From assembly GCA_040756435.1 (NCBI GenBank), contig JBFLZD010000029.1, positions 1 through 45,972 of the forward strand: a DNA stretch of 45,972 nt, in the 5' to 3' direction. Made by a program: the position numbers and the translations under genes. Positions 1 through 9,387 of the stretch are shown piece after piece. How positions within the stretch are numbered: the stretch's first letter is position 1; the number at the start of each line of letters is the position of its first letter. The notes beneath the pieces are model-generated. The model did no database searches, was not told the DNA's origin, and was given only the letters and a program-made list of their open reading frames with translations. Source of the stretch: Spirochaetota bacterium (lineage in GTDB: Bacteria; Spirochaetota; UBA4802; UB4802).

Positions 1-2
1 AA

Positions 3-1790
3 TGCAATTTTTTAAAGAAGATAGTAGGACTTGATAATCATTTACTTATCCCAATGTTCAGAAGCGACCCTAACATTCCTATCTATATATTCAACTGTGC
101 ATCAGAAAACCTTGTAAAGCTTTTAGACCGCATAGAGTCAGTGCATACCGAAATAGATTCTGAACTTGAATATCTTTTTGGCAACAATGGTTTTATTCCG
201 TATTTAATTGATAAACAAAAGATAAAAACATGGGTTGCATCAGGCAGAGTAAGTGATGAATTCCTGAAAGGATTTGTATCTATTGCTAATAAAATTCACG
301 AATTTTACAAAGATATTTCGGGCGAGCTTTTATCAGAAAAATATGATAGCTTTAAAAAGCTCAGTAATTTTGTACAGGCTATTAAAGAACAGCCAAAAAC
401 CGCAGAAGAAGTACCAAGGCCTTCGCGAATCCCTCAGAATTTAAGCCAGCTTTATAAAAATTCCATTTATCAAATTTTTGAGTTTGGTTTGATAGAAAAA
501 GAAAACCAGAAAAATTTTTTGAAATTATTATCAGAATTTAAAAAGATGAAAGACCCCCTTTCATCGGAAATTGATGCACGAAAAATAAGAAGGCAGATTG
601 CACGATTTTATTATGATATCTATGCAAAGGTTTTTGTGCGAAGCCAGTCAGAGCCTGCTGTGCCTCAGCCAGTGAAACTGATGCTCAGGTTTGGTTTTTT
701 AGATGAAACCATGATTGAAGCTGAACAGTTGGCTGAGTTGCATGAAATCTCTATGCGGAGGACAGAGCAAACAGATATTCCAATAGTATATGAAGATGAA
801 TTTTTAACAAAAATATTCAATGGCGAAGAAAATCCCAGCATCAATGAAATGGGTTTATCATATGAAGCACATCTCAGGGAAGAACAAAAACACATCAAAG
901 GTAGTAATGTAAAAGAAGAATCAGATAATGTACAGAAAGTCATTTATGAAATAAATCACCGTATTGCAACTGCTTCTTCGGTTTGTTCTGGTTCTACAGC
1001 TACATCATTTCCAATACTAACATCAATGAACATGCGTGGTAGTATATCACATTACTATATATCAAAAAAGAAATTAGAATCAATCATTAATACATTACGG
1101 GATATTGATTATTCTGTTTTCTATCGTGAAACAGCAGTAATGATTGGAAACACAAAGGAGCTTATAAAAGAAGAGATAGTTCCTTATTTTATATTATTGC
1201 CATCCTTTGGTACAAAAACAATGCTGTGGCAGGAACTGGATGGGACTAATAGAAGAACCCGCGGCCGTATAGTAGTGCCCATATTATTTATGGGGGATAT
1301 GATGCCCACAATGGCTCATACATTTGCCACATTCCGGTGGGAGCTTAACCGTACCATTATGGGAGGGATGTGGGCTGACCCAATAGAAGGTGGGTTGACA
1401 GGAGCTTACTTTGATTATATCAATACATTTAAAAAGAACCCAAAACTATCACTTGAAGCCAAACAGAAGGTTGTTGAGCGTTTCAAGAGTATACGCAATA
1501 ACCGCGACAGATTTGCAGATGACTACATACAGTGGGTTCTGTACGAAAAAGATGGCATTATGAAGTTGAATAATGTTGTTAGAGATATGTTTTATCGTCA
1601 CATACCATTTAAGAAGGAATTGCGCGAAAAGCTTGAAAATATGCCTGCATATACAGAAATAGCTAACAGGTTCAGGAATGTTTTTAACCGTGAAGTAGGA
1701 AATTATGAAAGAAAATTTAAAAAATACCAGCGTGATGATGGAACGTTACCTGAGGCTTTACAAAAGTTCATGGAGTTTCTGTATAAATAA
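3..1790 (+). CDS. Large conserved-looking protein of unknown function, 5'-truncated by the window edge
   Basis: I do not recognise this family. The first ATG is at 54, but it has no ribosome binding site and the same frame is open without a stop back to base 3. It reads in a protein-like way (KKIVGLDNHLLIP before the Met), so the gene almost certainly starts outside the window. The visible 578 residues after the ATG look soluble: no signal peptide, no membrane segment, many charged helices, and a more conserved-looking aromatic core around residues 350-470 (for example HTFATFRWEL and MGGMWADP). It ends 5 bases before the next ORF, an ATPase-domain protein, which suggests co-transcription and perhaps a shared signalling role. 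That link is inference from spacing only. Confidence 0.75.
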   Translation, partial: CNFLKKIVGLDNHLLIPMFRSDPNIPIYIFNCASENLVKLLDRIESVHTEIDSELEYLFGNNGFIPYLIDKQKIKTWVASGRVSDEFLKGFVSIANKIHEFYKDISGELLSEKYDSFKKLSNFVQAIKEQPKTAEEVPRPSRIPQNLSQLYKNSIYQIFEFGLIEKENQKNFLKLLSEFKKMKDPLSSEIDARKIRRQIARFYYDIYAKVFVRSQSEPAVPQPVKLMLRFGFLDETMIEAEQLAELHEISMRRTEQTDIPIVYEDEFLTKIFNGEENPSINEMGLSYEAHLREEQKHIKGSNVKEESDNVQKVIYEINHRIATASSVCSGSTATSFPILTSMNMRGSISHYYISKKKLESIINTLRDIDYSVFYRETAVMIGNTKELIKEEIVPYFILLPSFGTKTMLWQELDGTNRRTRGRIVVPILFMGDMMPTMAHTFATFRWELNRTIMGGMWADPIEGGLTGAYFDYINTFKKNPKLSLEAKQKVVERFKSIRNNRDRFADDYIQWVLYEKDGIMKLNNVVRDMFYRHIPFKKELREKLENMPAYTEIANRFRNVFNREVGNYERKFKKYQRDDGTLPEALQKFMEFLYK

Positions 1791-1795
1791 TAGTT

Positions 1796-2605
1796 ATGAA
1801 CTCGCTTCGCATTACAGGGATAATCAGACATTATACACGGAGAGCACGTGACCAGATTTACAACGCAGGGTTGGCAATATTTAAAGCAGCGGGAGTTGAA
1901 CAGCATCTGGATGATATTGGTGCCTGTGTTGATGAACTGATTAAAAATGCAGTAAAAGCAAACTATAAGCACCTTTTAATTGTAGAAGCTCTCCAACGGC
2001 AATTCCAGTTGCAATACAAAGACAAAACAACCCAACAGGTGCAGGAATATATCAAAGATATTCTTAAAGACAAAATACAGTTTGATACATTGGCTTCAAT
2101 AGTATTAAAAAAAGAAAATATTGCACAAAAGGTTAGGGAAGTTTTAAATCAGGAGGGAATGTTTTTACTTATTAAGAATAAAGCCTTTAGTGAAAATCGT
2201 ACGTTGACCACTGATGATTTGCAATCAATTGAAAAATTAAAACTGTTTGTAGAATTGCAAAAAAAGTTGAAACAATATGATATCAGAATAATTTTAAAGA
2301 TTGAATTGCGTGATGATTATATTTATATAGAAATTACAAATACAGCCCCCATTCTTTCACATGATTTACAACGAATTTATGCAAAGCGCGAAGAATACCG
2401 TCGATATAAGGAAGAAGGAAGGGAATATGAGTTTTTTATAAATAATATTGATACCAGTGATTCTGGTTTTGGCCTGGGGTATGCCAAGATTGACAGCTAT
2501 CTGTACAATTTAGGCATTGATCCTGAAAAAGCAGTAACAGTTATTTCAATCAATAACACAACTGCAATGCTTTCAATACCTGTTGATGTGCTAAAAAAAC
2601 ATTAA
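1796..2605 (+). CDS. HATPase_c-like ATP-binding protein (histidine-kinase-type ATPase fold)
   Basis: The 269-residue protein carries an N-box-like motif, DELIKNAVKANY, with Glu47 and Asn51. Near residues 220-232 it has a G2-box-like DSGFGLGYAKID. These are the nucleotide-binding signatures of the GHKL/histidine kinase ATPase fold. Between them is a long charged helical insertion (about residues 60-160), which is unusual. No phospho-accepting His dimerisation domain, receiver or membrane segment is visible, so it is more likely an anti-sigma-like or stand-alone ATPase module than a full sensor kinase. It starts 5 bases after the upstream gene and is probably co-transcribed with it. The fold assignment is fairly confident; the function is not known. 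Confidence 0.7.
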   Translation: MNSLRITGIIRHYTRRARDQIYNAGLAIFKAAGVEQHLDDIGACVDELIKNAVKANYKHLLIVEALQRQFQLQYKDKTTQQVQEYIKDILKDKIQFDTLASIVLKKENIAQKVREVLNQEGMFLLIKNKAFSENRTLTTDDLQSIEKLKLFVELQKKLKQYDIRIILKIELRDDYIYIEITNTAPILSHDLQRIYAKREEYRRYKEEGREYEFFINNIDTSDSGFGLGYAKIDSYLYNLGIDPEKAVTVISINNTTAMLSIPVDVLKKH

Positions 2606-2631
2606 AAGTGTGTTTTATAATGAGGGAGTGT

Positions 2632-3270
2632 ATGCAAAGATTGTCTATCTTAGTTGTTTTATCATTGTTCATTGTTAGCGCATGTGCCACTGCTAATGAA
2701 AAAATTATACCACAAACAGTAGGCGATAACTCAACGCAACAGTCTGCTGTCAATAATGAATATGCCGTACCGGAATTCCAGTATACCACACAGGAGGGTA
2801 TAAAATTAAATACTATGTATAACACCAAGCTTAATGATTTTGGTTTGGAGATAAAAAAGATTGAGCCATTAGTGCCCAGAACCAGGACATTTGGTTTTTA
2901 CTATGATAATAAAACCAAAGAAAAAAATAGATTATATTTGGGATTTGACTGTGATGTGGGGGGTACCATTACTGGTGCCGATTCATTTCCACTGCGTGCA
3001 TGGAATATTATCTTTAAAAACCTTAATCCTGTATTGGCAAAATCAAAAATTCTTCATCAGATATTACAGGACGAAAATATTCAAGGACTTGTCATAAGCT
3101 TTTACTGGTTTTTTGAAGGGCCTGAAGGGATAATAGTATGGATAGAAAAAAAGGACATTGAACAATATATGCAGAATAAAATAATATATCCTGAGCTTAT
3201 TGCACGCAGCACAACCACCAGGCTGGATGGTAAAATAATTAACCTGATATTATTTCAGAAAGCACCTTAA
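2632..3270 (+). CDS. Putative lipoprotein of unknown function
   Basis: The protein starts with a basic residue and a hydrophobic stretch ending in the lipobox IVSAC, then a Ser/Thr/Gln-rich linker, so it should be lipidated and exported. I chose the ATG at 2632 because AGGGAG lies just upstream (2623-2628, a short 3-base gap) and it places the signal peptide correctly; an in-frame ATG at 2620 and a GTG at 2608 also exist. The mature part (about 190 residues) shows no motif I can name. The 3' end runs convergently into hisC with a 32-base overlap. It follows the ATPase-like gene closely and may belong to the same transcript. Confidence 0.7.
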   Translation: MQRLSILVVLSLFIVSACATANEKIIPQTVGDNSTQQSAVNNEYAVPEFQYTTQEGIKLNTMYNTKLNDFGLEIKKIEPLVPRTRTFGFYYDNKTKEKNRLYLGFDCDVGGTITGADSFPLRAWNIIFKNLNPVLAKSKILHQILQDENIQGLVISFYWFFEGPEGIIVWIEKKDIEQYMQNKIIYPELIARSTTTRLDGKIINLILFQKAP

Positions 3271-4291
3271 TTAGTTTTTTAATTTCCATCATTGTCCCCA
3301 CTGAAATACGAATATATTCTGATTGAATGGGGCCTGCAAAATAGCGCACTAATATCTTTTGCTCTTTTAGCTTTTCGTATAGAGTACGAGCATCAATGTC
3401 AGGATGTTTTGTGAACACAAAGTTAGCTCTGGAGGGAACATTAATAAAGCCCAATGCTTCCAGTGACTCTTCCAAATATTCTTTATTGTTACGCACCATC
3501 GATATATTATATTTAAAGCCTTTATCATCAAGCAGGGCAGCATAAGCTCCTGCCTGAGCAATTCTATCAACGTTATATGAGTCTTTTAGTTTAATGAAGC
3601 CATGAATAATTTCTTTATGAGCTATGGCCAGGCCTACTCGTAAACCTGCCAGTGAATATGATTTTGAAAATGAACGGGTTATGACAATATTGTCAAATTC
3701 TTTGACAAGTGGAAGAGCTGTTTCATTGTAAAAGTCAACATATGCTTCATCAACAACAAGCAAACCTTTGAATTTACTGCAAAACTTTTTTATCTGGTCA
3801 ATAGGGACTCCTTTTCCGGTGGGGTTATTGGGATTAGCAATGATGACCAAATTATATTTCTTTTTTAAGAATTCATCAAATGGTATATCAAAGTTATCAT
3901 CAAGGGTAATTTTATCATACGAAATTCCGTTTGCTTCGGCCATAGTATAATAGAGTGCATACGAAGGATAGGGGAACGCTGCAATGCCATCTGGTTCAAT
4001 AAATCCTCTGAACAGCAATGTAAATATTTCATCAGAGCCATTGGCAACAAATACATTGTCGGCTGCTATTGCATTCTTTTTGGCAAATAGTTCCCGTACC
4101 ATCTGTGCATTGGGATTGGGATAGCGGCGTAGATCCCCATTGCACGCTTTTTGCAGGGCATCAAGTACAACCGGTGAAGGTGGAAATGGATTTTCATTGG
4201 TATTGAGTTTAATGAATTCATTCAGGTTATCGGGCTGTTCACCGGGAATGTATTCGGTCATTTTCTGTAGACGTTTGTTCCAGTACTTCAT
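3239..4291 (-). CDS. hisC: Histidinol-phosphate aminotransferase
   Basis: This is a fold-type I PLP aminotransferase that converts imidazole-acetol phosphate and glutamate to histidinol phosphate in histidine synthesis. The 350 residues match the family length. Visible landmarks are NTNENPFPPSP near residues 30-40, NPNNPTG at 153-159, DEAY with Asp181, and SFSKSYSLAGLRVG with the PLP lysine at about 210. The start ATG overlaps the stop of upstream pyrD by the classical 4-base ATGA, so the two are translationally coupled. No other his gene is in the window, so it may also serve phenylalanine/tyrosine transamination, as some HisC proteins do. The call is strong from motifs. Confidence 0.93.
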   Translation of the reverse strand: MKYWNKRLQKMTEYIPGEQPDNLNEFIKLNTNENPFPPSPVVLDALQKACNGDLRRYPNPNAQMVRELFAKKNAIAADNVFVANGSDEIFTLLFRGFIEPDGIAAFPYPSYALYYTMAEANGISYDKITLDDNFDIPFDEFLKKKYNLVIIANPNNPTGKGVPIDQIKKFCSKFKGLLVVDEAYVDFYNETALPLVKEFDNIVITRSFSKSYSLAGLRVGLAIAHKEIIHGFIKLKDSYNVDRIAQAGAYAALLDDKGFKYNISMVRNNKEYLEESLEALGFINVPSRANFVFTKHPDIDARTLYEKLKEQKILVRYFAGPIQSEYIRISVGTMMEIKKLIKVLSEIISG

Positions 4292-5208
4292 TGGTTACTC
4301 CTTTTTTGTGCAATGCCAATCAGGTCTTTTACCATATTAATAGAATGCGTTTTCATGTAATCTTCTAACTGTTTCAGAATAACAGCAGATATATCAGGAT
4401 GAATAAGATTTCCAGTACCTATCTGTATGGCTTGTGCACCAGCCATTAAGAATTCTAATGCATCTTCAAAACTGAATATACCACCAATGCCAATTACCGG
4501 TATGTCAACGTTTTGAACAATCTGATATACCATACGTAATGCTAACGGTTTAATTGCAGGGCCACTTAATCCTGCAAAAGTATTTGCAAAGTATGGCTTG
4601 CCAGTCGTTATATCGATCTTCATTCCTATAAAAGTATTCACCGCTGACACAGCATCAGCGCCAATTTCTTTAGCTGCTCGTGCAAATTGTGTAATATCAG
4701 TAACATTTGGCGAAAGCTTTACAATTAAAACGCCGCGGGTTACATCACGAACTTTTTCCAGTAGTTTTGAAAATACGGTAACATCCTGCCCAAATGCTAT
4801 CCCGCCTTCTTTTACATTGGGGCATGATACATTGAGTTCAATAGCTGCTATGCCATTTGTGTGTGAAAGTGTTTGTGCCAGTTCAACATTTTCTTCAACT
4901 GAGTGTCCTGCAATATTGGGAATAACTGTGGCATTAGCTTTTAACAAATACGGTAATTTATGCGATAGGAATGCTTCCAGTCCCACATTTTCAAGTCCAA
5001 TAGAGTTAAGCATTCCTGAAGGTGTTTCTGCTATGCGTGGTCCAGGGTTGCCAGCACGTGGTTTTAAGGATAACCCTTTTGTAAAAACTGCACCCAGGCT
5101 GCCAATATCAACAAATTGCGATAGTTCCTGGCCATAGCCTGCAGTACCGGATGCAACGGTTATAGGGTTTTTTAATTGTAAATTGCCAATTGTTACAGAA
5201 AGATTCAC
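4288..5208 (-). CDS. pyrD: Dihydroorotate dehydrogenase, class IB catalytic subunit
   Basis: This is a cytosolic FMN enzyme of pyrimidine synthesis that oxidises dihydroorotate to orotate. The 306-residue length and the active-site segment ELNVSCPNVKEGG, with a catalytic cysteine at about residue 129, mark class I. Class 1A and 1B both use Cys, and the sequence (NVSCPNVKEGG, C-terminal IGIGGI and AGAQAIQIGT) reads as the 1B type, which normally pairs with the PyrK Fe-S/FAD subunit and NAD. No pyrK is in this window. The gene lies upstream of hisC with a 4-base overlap. The first ATG gives the expected MNLSVTIGNLQLKNP start. Confidence 0.92.
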   Translation of the reverse strand: MNLSVTIGNLQLKNPITVASGTAGYGQELSQFVDIGSLGAVFTKGLSLKPRAGNPGPRIAETPSGMLNSIGLENVGLEAFLSHKLPYLLKANATVIPNIAGHSVEENVELAQTLSHTNGIAAIELNVSCPNVKEGGIAFGQDVTVFSKLLEKVRDVTRGVLIVKLSPNVTDITQFARAAKEIGADAVSAVNTFIGMKIDITTGKPYFANTFAGLSGPAIKPLALRMVYQIVQNVDIPVIGIGGIFSFEDALEFLMAGAQAIQIGTGNLIHPDISAVILKQLEDYMKTHSINMVKDLIGIAQKRSNQ

Positions 5209-5336
5209 GGTTGTTCCAGCAGCATAGTTGTAATTTGCAATTGTGAAGTATAATTATACCACAAATGAGTCAAGAAAATAAATTATTGAAGCAAAAATTT
5301 GTTGCCAAAACCTGTAATTAAAAAATATTTCCCACC

Positions 5337-6017
5337 ATGATATATATTGCATTCGATATTGATGGAACAGTATATGATTGCTCTCCAGTTGTTGGCATGG
5401 CGTTTGAACAGGGTATTGATGCATTTTTAGTGCAACATCCCAAGCTCAATCTGCGCAAACCATCCACTGATGAAATCATGAAGCTTGTTGGTATACCTGT
5501 TGATGAAATTTTTGCCTCACTCTTTCCAGCACTTTCACAGGAACTATCGCAAACGCTTAATGATTATTGTACTGCTAAACTGTCACATCTTGTTTTGCAA
5601 AAGAAAGGAAATATTTTGCCTGGAGTTGTTGAAACAATACCAGTTTTGTATAATAAGGGATATGGCCTTTTAACAGCATCAAATGGAAGAAGGGAATATG
5701 TTGAGGCTGTGCTTAATGCCTATGAACTATCGCCATACTTTTTAACTATAACAGCACTGGAAGACAAAAATTTACACAATAAAACACAATTACTGGCATA
5801 TTATAAAAAATCTTTGCCCAACTGTGACATTCTCATTATGGTTGGTGATAGAACAAATGATATGATGGCTGCGCACGAGAACAATGTGCCTTTTATTGCT
5901 TGTGCTTTTGGCCATAATGATGACGAGATAGCTCATTGCAGATGGATTGCGCACTCCTTTTATGAAATTCCGAATATTGTCGATAGTATAATTAAAGAAA
6001 TGAAGCCTGCTGACTGA
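5337..6017 (+). CDS. HAD-superfamily hydrolase (phosphoglycolate phosphatase-like)
   Basis: This is a soluble 226-residue HAD phosphatase. Motif I is FDIDGTVYD near the N-terminus with the nucleophile and acid aspartates. Motif II is LTASNGR, motif III is a lysine in the KNLHNKTQ region, and motif IV is MVGDRTNDMMAA with the metal-binding aspartates. An alpha-helical cap inserted after motif I makes it a C1-type enzyme like Gph/PgmB/PpaX. The substrate cannot be told from the sequence. It is divergently transcribed from pyrD across a 128-base gap. No good ribosome binding site precedes the ATG. It contains two copies of the GAACTATCGC motif. Confidence 0.87.
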   Translation: MIYIAFDIDGTVYDCSPVVGMAFEQGIDAFLVQHPKLNLRKPSTDEIMKLVGIPVDEIFASLFPALSQELSQTLNDYCTAKLSHLVLQKKGNILPGVVETIPVLYNKGYGLLTASNGRREYVEAVLNAYELSPYFLTITALEDKNLHNKTQLLAYYKKSLPNCDILIMVGDRTNDMMAAHENNVPFIACAFGHNDDEIAHCRWIAHSFYEIPNIVDSIIKEMKPAD

Positions 6018-6063
6018 AAAATTCTAAAAAGGACGAAAAGCCTTAACCTTAAAAAAAATACTA

Positions 6064-6092
6064 TTGACTATACGCTTATTTAAAAATACAGT
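6064..6092 (+). promoter_or_regulatory. Candidate sigma70-type promoter for the PP2C signalling gene
   Basis: TTGACT (6064-6069) is followed after 17 bases by TACAGT (6087-6092). It sits about 35 bases upstream of the ATG at 6127. The -35 is near consensus and the -10 matches four of six positions. This is sequence resemblance only. Confidence 0.4.
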
Positions 6093-6126
6093 GCTACCAA
6101 TATCTTTGCGGTTGTAGAGGTTGTAT

Positions 6127-8649
6127 ATGCACACTATTATAGCATCGCTTAACATCTTTATGTTGCCACCATTGATAACCTTGCTTACCAGCATTGTTAT
6201 TGCCAGCATAGCAATATTGAAAGGGAAACTGAAAAAAGAAAATATATTGTTTGCACTCTTTTGCTTGTGGTATGCACTGCTTACCCCAAATTTTTTGGGG
6301 CATTTTATCATTAAAGATGTGAATACAATTTTAAAAATGGAAAGGTCCATCCATACTCTTTATGTTTTCATACCTTTTATTGGAATGTTATTTTATCACA
6401 CTGCGTTGAACATAAAACGGACATATCTTGAGATAATAACTTTTATTTTAAGTGCAATATTTGCAATTTTGGTCCATACACCGTATTATATAACAGGTCT
6501 ATTAACATATTCATGGGGGCATATTGCACGGGGTGGCATAGTTTTCCAGATTTTTGGTGTTTATGCTTTTTCAGTTCTTGTATATGGTATTGTTATCAGT
6601 ATTTTAAAATTAAGGCAAGAAAAGAACGAGCTGGTTCGTTTAAAAATAAAATATATTATACTGGCTCTCAATTTAATTGGTATCTTTACTGCCTGTAATG
6701 TTCCTGCAATGCTTGGGTATAATTTTTATCCGCTGAGCAATTTAATGTTTATCCCTCTTATTTTTCTGGGGTATGGTATCCTGCGTTATCGATTAATGGA
6801 TATACAGAGTGTATTGCATGTCACATTTATATGGTTATGCATTTCATCAGTGATTATTGTACCCAATGTGATTATTTTCAATATATTGTATCCTTTTTTT
6901 AAATCTATTGATAAATCATTACTGTTTTTTCTATTAACTATCTGGTTTGCAGTTAACTATCTGTATTTTATAAAAGTACAGCCAGTCATAGACCAGGTTT
7001 TTAACCGAAGAAAATATAATCTAAAAAAAGTTGAATCACAGTTTATTAATGATATTGCATTGTTGAAAGATTTGCATCTGTTATTAAATGAACTATCATA
7101 CATATTGAAGCGCACGTTGCTCATAAAGAATGTGGAAATTTATATTAAAGCTGAAGATAAGGAAAATGAATTATATAATCTCAATGGCGATGTTATAGTA
7201 ATAGATGAACAGGTTAAGGATTATTTATTAAAAAATCCATTAGTGATTGAGAAAAAACTGATTGAAAATAAGCCTCAATATGAACAGGTAAAGAGTATTT
7301 TATTGCCATGGTTTGAACAATTGTCTGCAGAATATATTATCCCCCTTGAGCATAATGAATTTATTGGTATTATTGCTTTATCTGAACGTGCCAATTTAAA
7401 AGCATTATCCAATGATGAGATTGATTTTTTACACAACATTAAATCTTCTTCTTCAATAGCTATCGCTAATTCTCTTATGTATCATAGCCTGACCAACTTA
7501 AAAAATAATCTTGAAGCTCTGGTAATGCAACGTACTGAGCAGCTACAGAAAAAAAATGAACAGATTGAATTTGAGCTTAAATTAGCAAAAACAGTTCAAA
7601 AAACGCTTTTGCCTTCTATTCTTCCAGCAAATAATCAATTGTATGCTTCAGTATATTTCAGGCCATATATGGAAGTAAGCGGGGATTTCTTCTTACTGGA
7701 GCAACTTGATGACACGCATTATTTGATTGGTATTGTTGATGTTTCAGGGCATGGGATTCCATCGGCATTACTTACGTCAATGATTAAGACTGAGATTGAA
7801 AATTTATCACGATTATACCGATCAACTGCAGCAATCTGCACTCAGCTTAATAGGAAGCTTACTCCAATATTACAGGAAAGTGGTTTTTACTTTACGCTGT
7901 TTTTAGGTATCATTGATTTTGTCAATATGGAATTGTTATATACCAACTGTGGGCATACTGATATTTATATTATCACATTAAATGATACAGTGTATCCATT
8001 AACAACCGATTCACTTTTTATAGGCGCTGATGAACATATTAATTACCCGGAATGCATTTTTGAGCTAAATACCAAAGACCGTATTATTTTATATTCTGAT
8101 GGAATAACTGAAGCCAGGTCAAAGAGCGGTCTTTTATATGGTAATGAAAGATTTACCAATATTCTTGTTGCATCACGAGAATTTGCTCCGCAGGATCAAA
8201 TAGATATAATTATTAAAGATCTTGAAAATTTCATTCAATCAGAAGAGGGTGTCATTCGTGATGATGTGACCCTTTGTGTTATTGAAATAGGTGAGCCTGT
8301 AGCTGTTGAAAATTATCTCAAAAAAGCCATTACTTTATATAAAAAGAAAAATTACAATGAAGCACTGTCAATCTTAAATTCAATATCAACAGTCCCCCTT
8401 TCAGCATCGTATAATTATCTTAAGGCTAAATTGCTAATGAAGAATAAGCGTTATGAAGAAGCTAAAAAGGCAATACTCTTAGCTCTGAAGGAAAAACCTG
8501 AACATAAAGAATTTAATTATTTATTTGGACAGATATGTTTTGCTCTTAAAGATTACCAGACAGCACTGGATACATTTGCTGACTTATCGATGATACAACC
8601 GTATAAAAAGAGTAATGATTTTTTGGAAATAATTAAAAAGAAGATATGA
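6127..8649 (+). CDS. Membrane sensor with 7TM-like region, GAF-like domain, SpoIIE/PP2C phosphatase and TPR tail
   Basis: This is a large (840-residue) signalling protein. Residues 1-285 hold multiple hydrophobic helices like the 7TM N-terminal region of histidine kinases. Residues 295-455 look like a GAF-type sensor. A short coiled coil (about 460-490) leads into a PPM/SpoIIE phosphatase domain with EVSGDFF, VDVSGHGIPSALLTSM, LYSDGITEA and RDDVTL, which carry the metal-binding aspartates. The last 100 residues are TPR-like repeats. RsbU/SpoIIE-type phosphatases dephosphorylate anti-sigma-factor antagonists, so a partner-switching role is likely; no such partner is in the window. I chose ATG 6127 because AGAGG (6116-6120) stands 6 bases before it; a TTG at 6121 is in frame. 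Confidence 0.88.
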   Translation: MHTIIASLNIFMLPPLITLLTSIVIASIAILKGKLKKENILFALFCLWYALLTPNFLGHFIIKDVNTILKMERSIHTLYVFIPFIGMLFYHTALNIKRTYLEIITFILSAIFAILVHTPYYITGLLTYSWGHIARGGIVFQIFGVYAFSVLVYGIVISILKLRQEKNELVRLKIKYIILALNLIGIFTACNVPAMLGYNFYPLSNLMFIPLIFLGYGILRYRLMDIQSVLHVTFIWLCISSVIIVPNVIIFNILYPFFKSIDKSLLFFLLTIWFAVNYLYFIKVQPVIDQVFNRRKYNLKKVESQFINDIALLKDLHLLLNELSYILKRTLLIKNVEIYIKAEDKENELYNLNGDVIVIDEQVKDYLLKNPLVIEKKLIENKPQYEQVKSILLPWFEQLSAEYIIPLEHNEFIGIIALSERANLKALSNDEIDFLHNIKSSSSIAIANSLMYHSLTNLKNNLEALVMQRTEQLQKKNEQIEFELKLAKTVQKTLLPSILPANNQLYASVYFRPYMEVSGDFFLLEQLDDTHYLIGIVDVSGHGIPSALLTSMIKTEIENLSRLYRSTAAICTQLNRKLTPILQESGFYFTLFLGIIDFVNMELLYTNCGHTDIYIITLNDTVYPLTTDSLFIGADEHINYPECIFELNTKDRIILYSDGITEARSKSGLLYGNERFTNILVASREFAPQDQIDIIIKDLENFIQSEEGVIRDDVTLCVIEIGEPVAVENYLKKAITLYKKKNYNEALSILNSISTVPLSASYNYLKAKLLMKNKRYEEAKKAILLALKEKPEHKEFNYLFGQICFALKDYQTALDTFADLSMIQPYKKSNDFLEIIKKKI

Positions 8650-8651
8650 GG

Positions 8652-8680
8652 AAAAAGGCGGGAATTAAACCCGCCTTTTT
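8652..8680. terminator. Strong bidirectional rho-independent terminator
   Basis: GGCGGG (8657-8662) pairs perfectly with CCCGCC (8670-8675) around a 7-base loop. An A5 run before and a T5 run after extend the stem and provide a U-tract on both strands. It ends the PP2C gene on the plus strand and the dsrE2-tusA-dsrMK-like operon on the minus strand. Confidence 0.9.
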
Positions 8681-8691
8681 ATTATATTTTT

Positions 8692-9387
8692 TTAAACAAT
8701 TAAATTTTCGCCAACTAATTTAGTAAATGATTCAATGGTGACCCCCATACCATAGCCTGCACTTATTGTTGACAGTTGCAGGTGACAGTTTTCACAGGCG
8801 GTTACCACCATTTTAGCTCCGGTTTTTTCAATCTGCTCTTTTTTGGGTTTACCGCTTTTAATTCTAAATTCTTCATTATCCAGAGCAACAAGTCCACCGC
8901 CGCCGCCACAGCACCAGTTGTATTCACGTGTTGGATTCATTTCACGATAATCCTTTGCCAGCATCTGCAATACTTCACGTGGCTGATCATAAATACCACC
9001 ATTTCGCCCTAACTGGCATGGATCATGCCAGGTTACTGGTTCAGCGATGACACCTTCTTTGACCTTGATTCTGCCTTCTTTTATGTATCGATGAATCACT
9101 TCTACTATGCTTGATACTTTAAAGGGCAAAGGTCCCATTAAGAATTTAGGTATTCTGTATGCGGTGCCACACTCAACAATAACTATCTCCTTAACTCCTA
9201 ATTCTTTTGCTTCGTTAATGATTCTGTTGGCAATAAAATTTGCCTTTTCACTATCGCCTGCAAAGAAACCAAAGTTCACTGCCTCAAAGTAGCTGAGTGT
9301 CCAGTCTTCTTTTGCTGCATTGAAGATTGCAGCAGGATACACAATTGAGTGTGCGCCTGAAAGGCCAACAAAAAGTATATTGGCGCC
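8692..9387 (-). CDS. C-terminal part of DsrK/HdrD-like Fe-S oxidoreductase (two CCG-type domains), reached by a -1 frame change
   Basis: This frame holds the catalytic half of an HdrD/DsrK/GlpC-type protein. It has a first cysteine-rich domain with VECGTAYRIP, then a second CCG domain with WHDPCQLGRNGG, NWCCGGGGG and ACENCHLQL, which bind a noncubane [4Fe-4S] cluster in heterodisulfide reductases. It has no start of its own that makes sense: the first in-frame start-like codon is a GTG at 9342, and protein-like sequence (GANILFVGLSGAHSIV) continues upstream to the A7 run at 9388-9394. There the N-terminal half sits one frame away. Joined by a -1 shift at A AAA AAG the product is about 415 residues, normal for the family. 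This could be programmed frameshifting, a mutation or a homopolymer error. Confidence 0.85.
   Translation of the reverse strand, partial: GANILFVGLSGAHSIVYPAAIFNAAKEDWTLSYFEAVNFGFFAGDSEKANFIANRIINEAKELGVKEIVIVECGTAYRIPKFLMGPLPFKVSSIVEVIHRYIKEGRIKVKEGVIAEPVTWHDPCQLGRNGGIYDQPREVLQMLAKDYREMNPTREYNWCCGGGGGLVALDNEEFRIKSGKPKKEQIEKTGAKMVVTACENCHLQLSTISAGYGMGVTIESFTKLVGENLIV

Noticed and set aside
3239-3270. Convergent overlap of 32 bases between the lipoprotein and hisC, considered as a sign of a wrong stop
   Set aside because: Both C-termini look natural, and a similar 33-base overlap occurs between the M48 protease and purM.
4598-5137. A 179-codon open frame on the plus strand across pyrD
   Set aside because: It is fully antisense to a clear pyrD gene and its product resembles no protein; it is a composition shadow.
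5240-5280. TTGACT and TATAAT on the minus strand before pyrD considered as a promoter
   Set aside because: The two boxes are only about 9 bases apart, too close to form one promoter.
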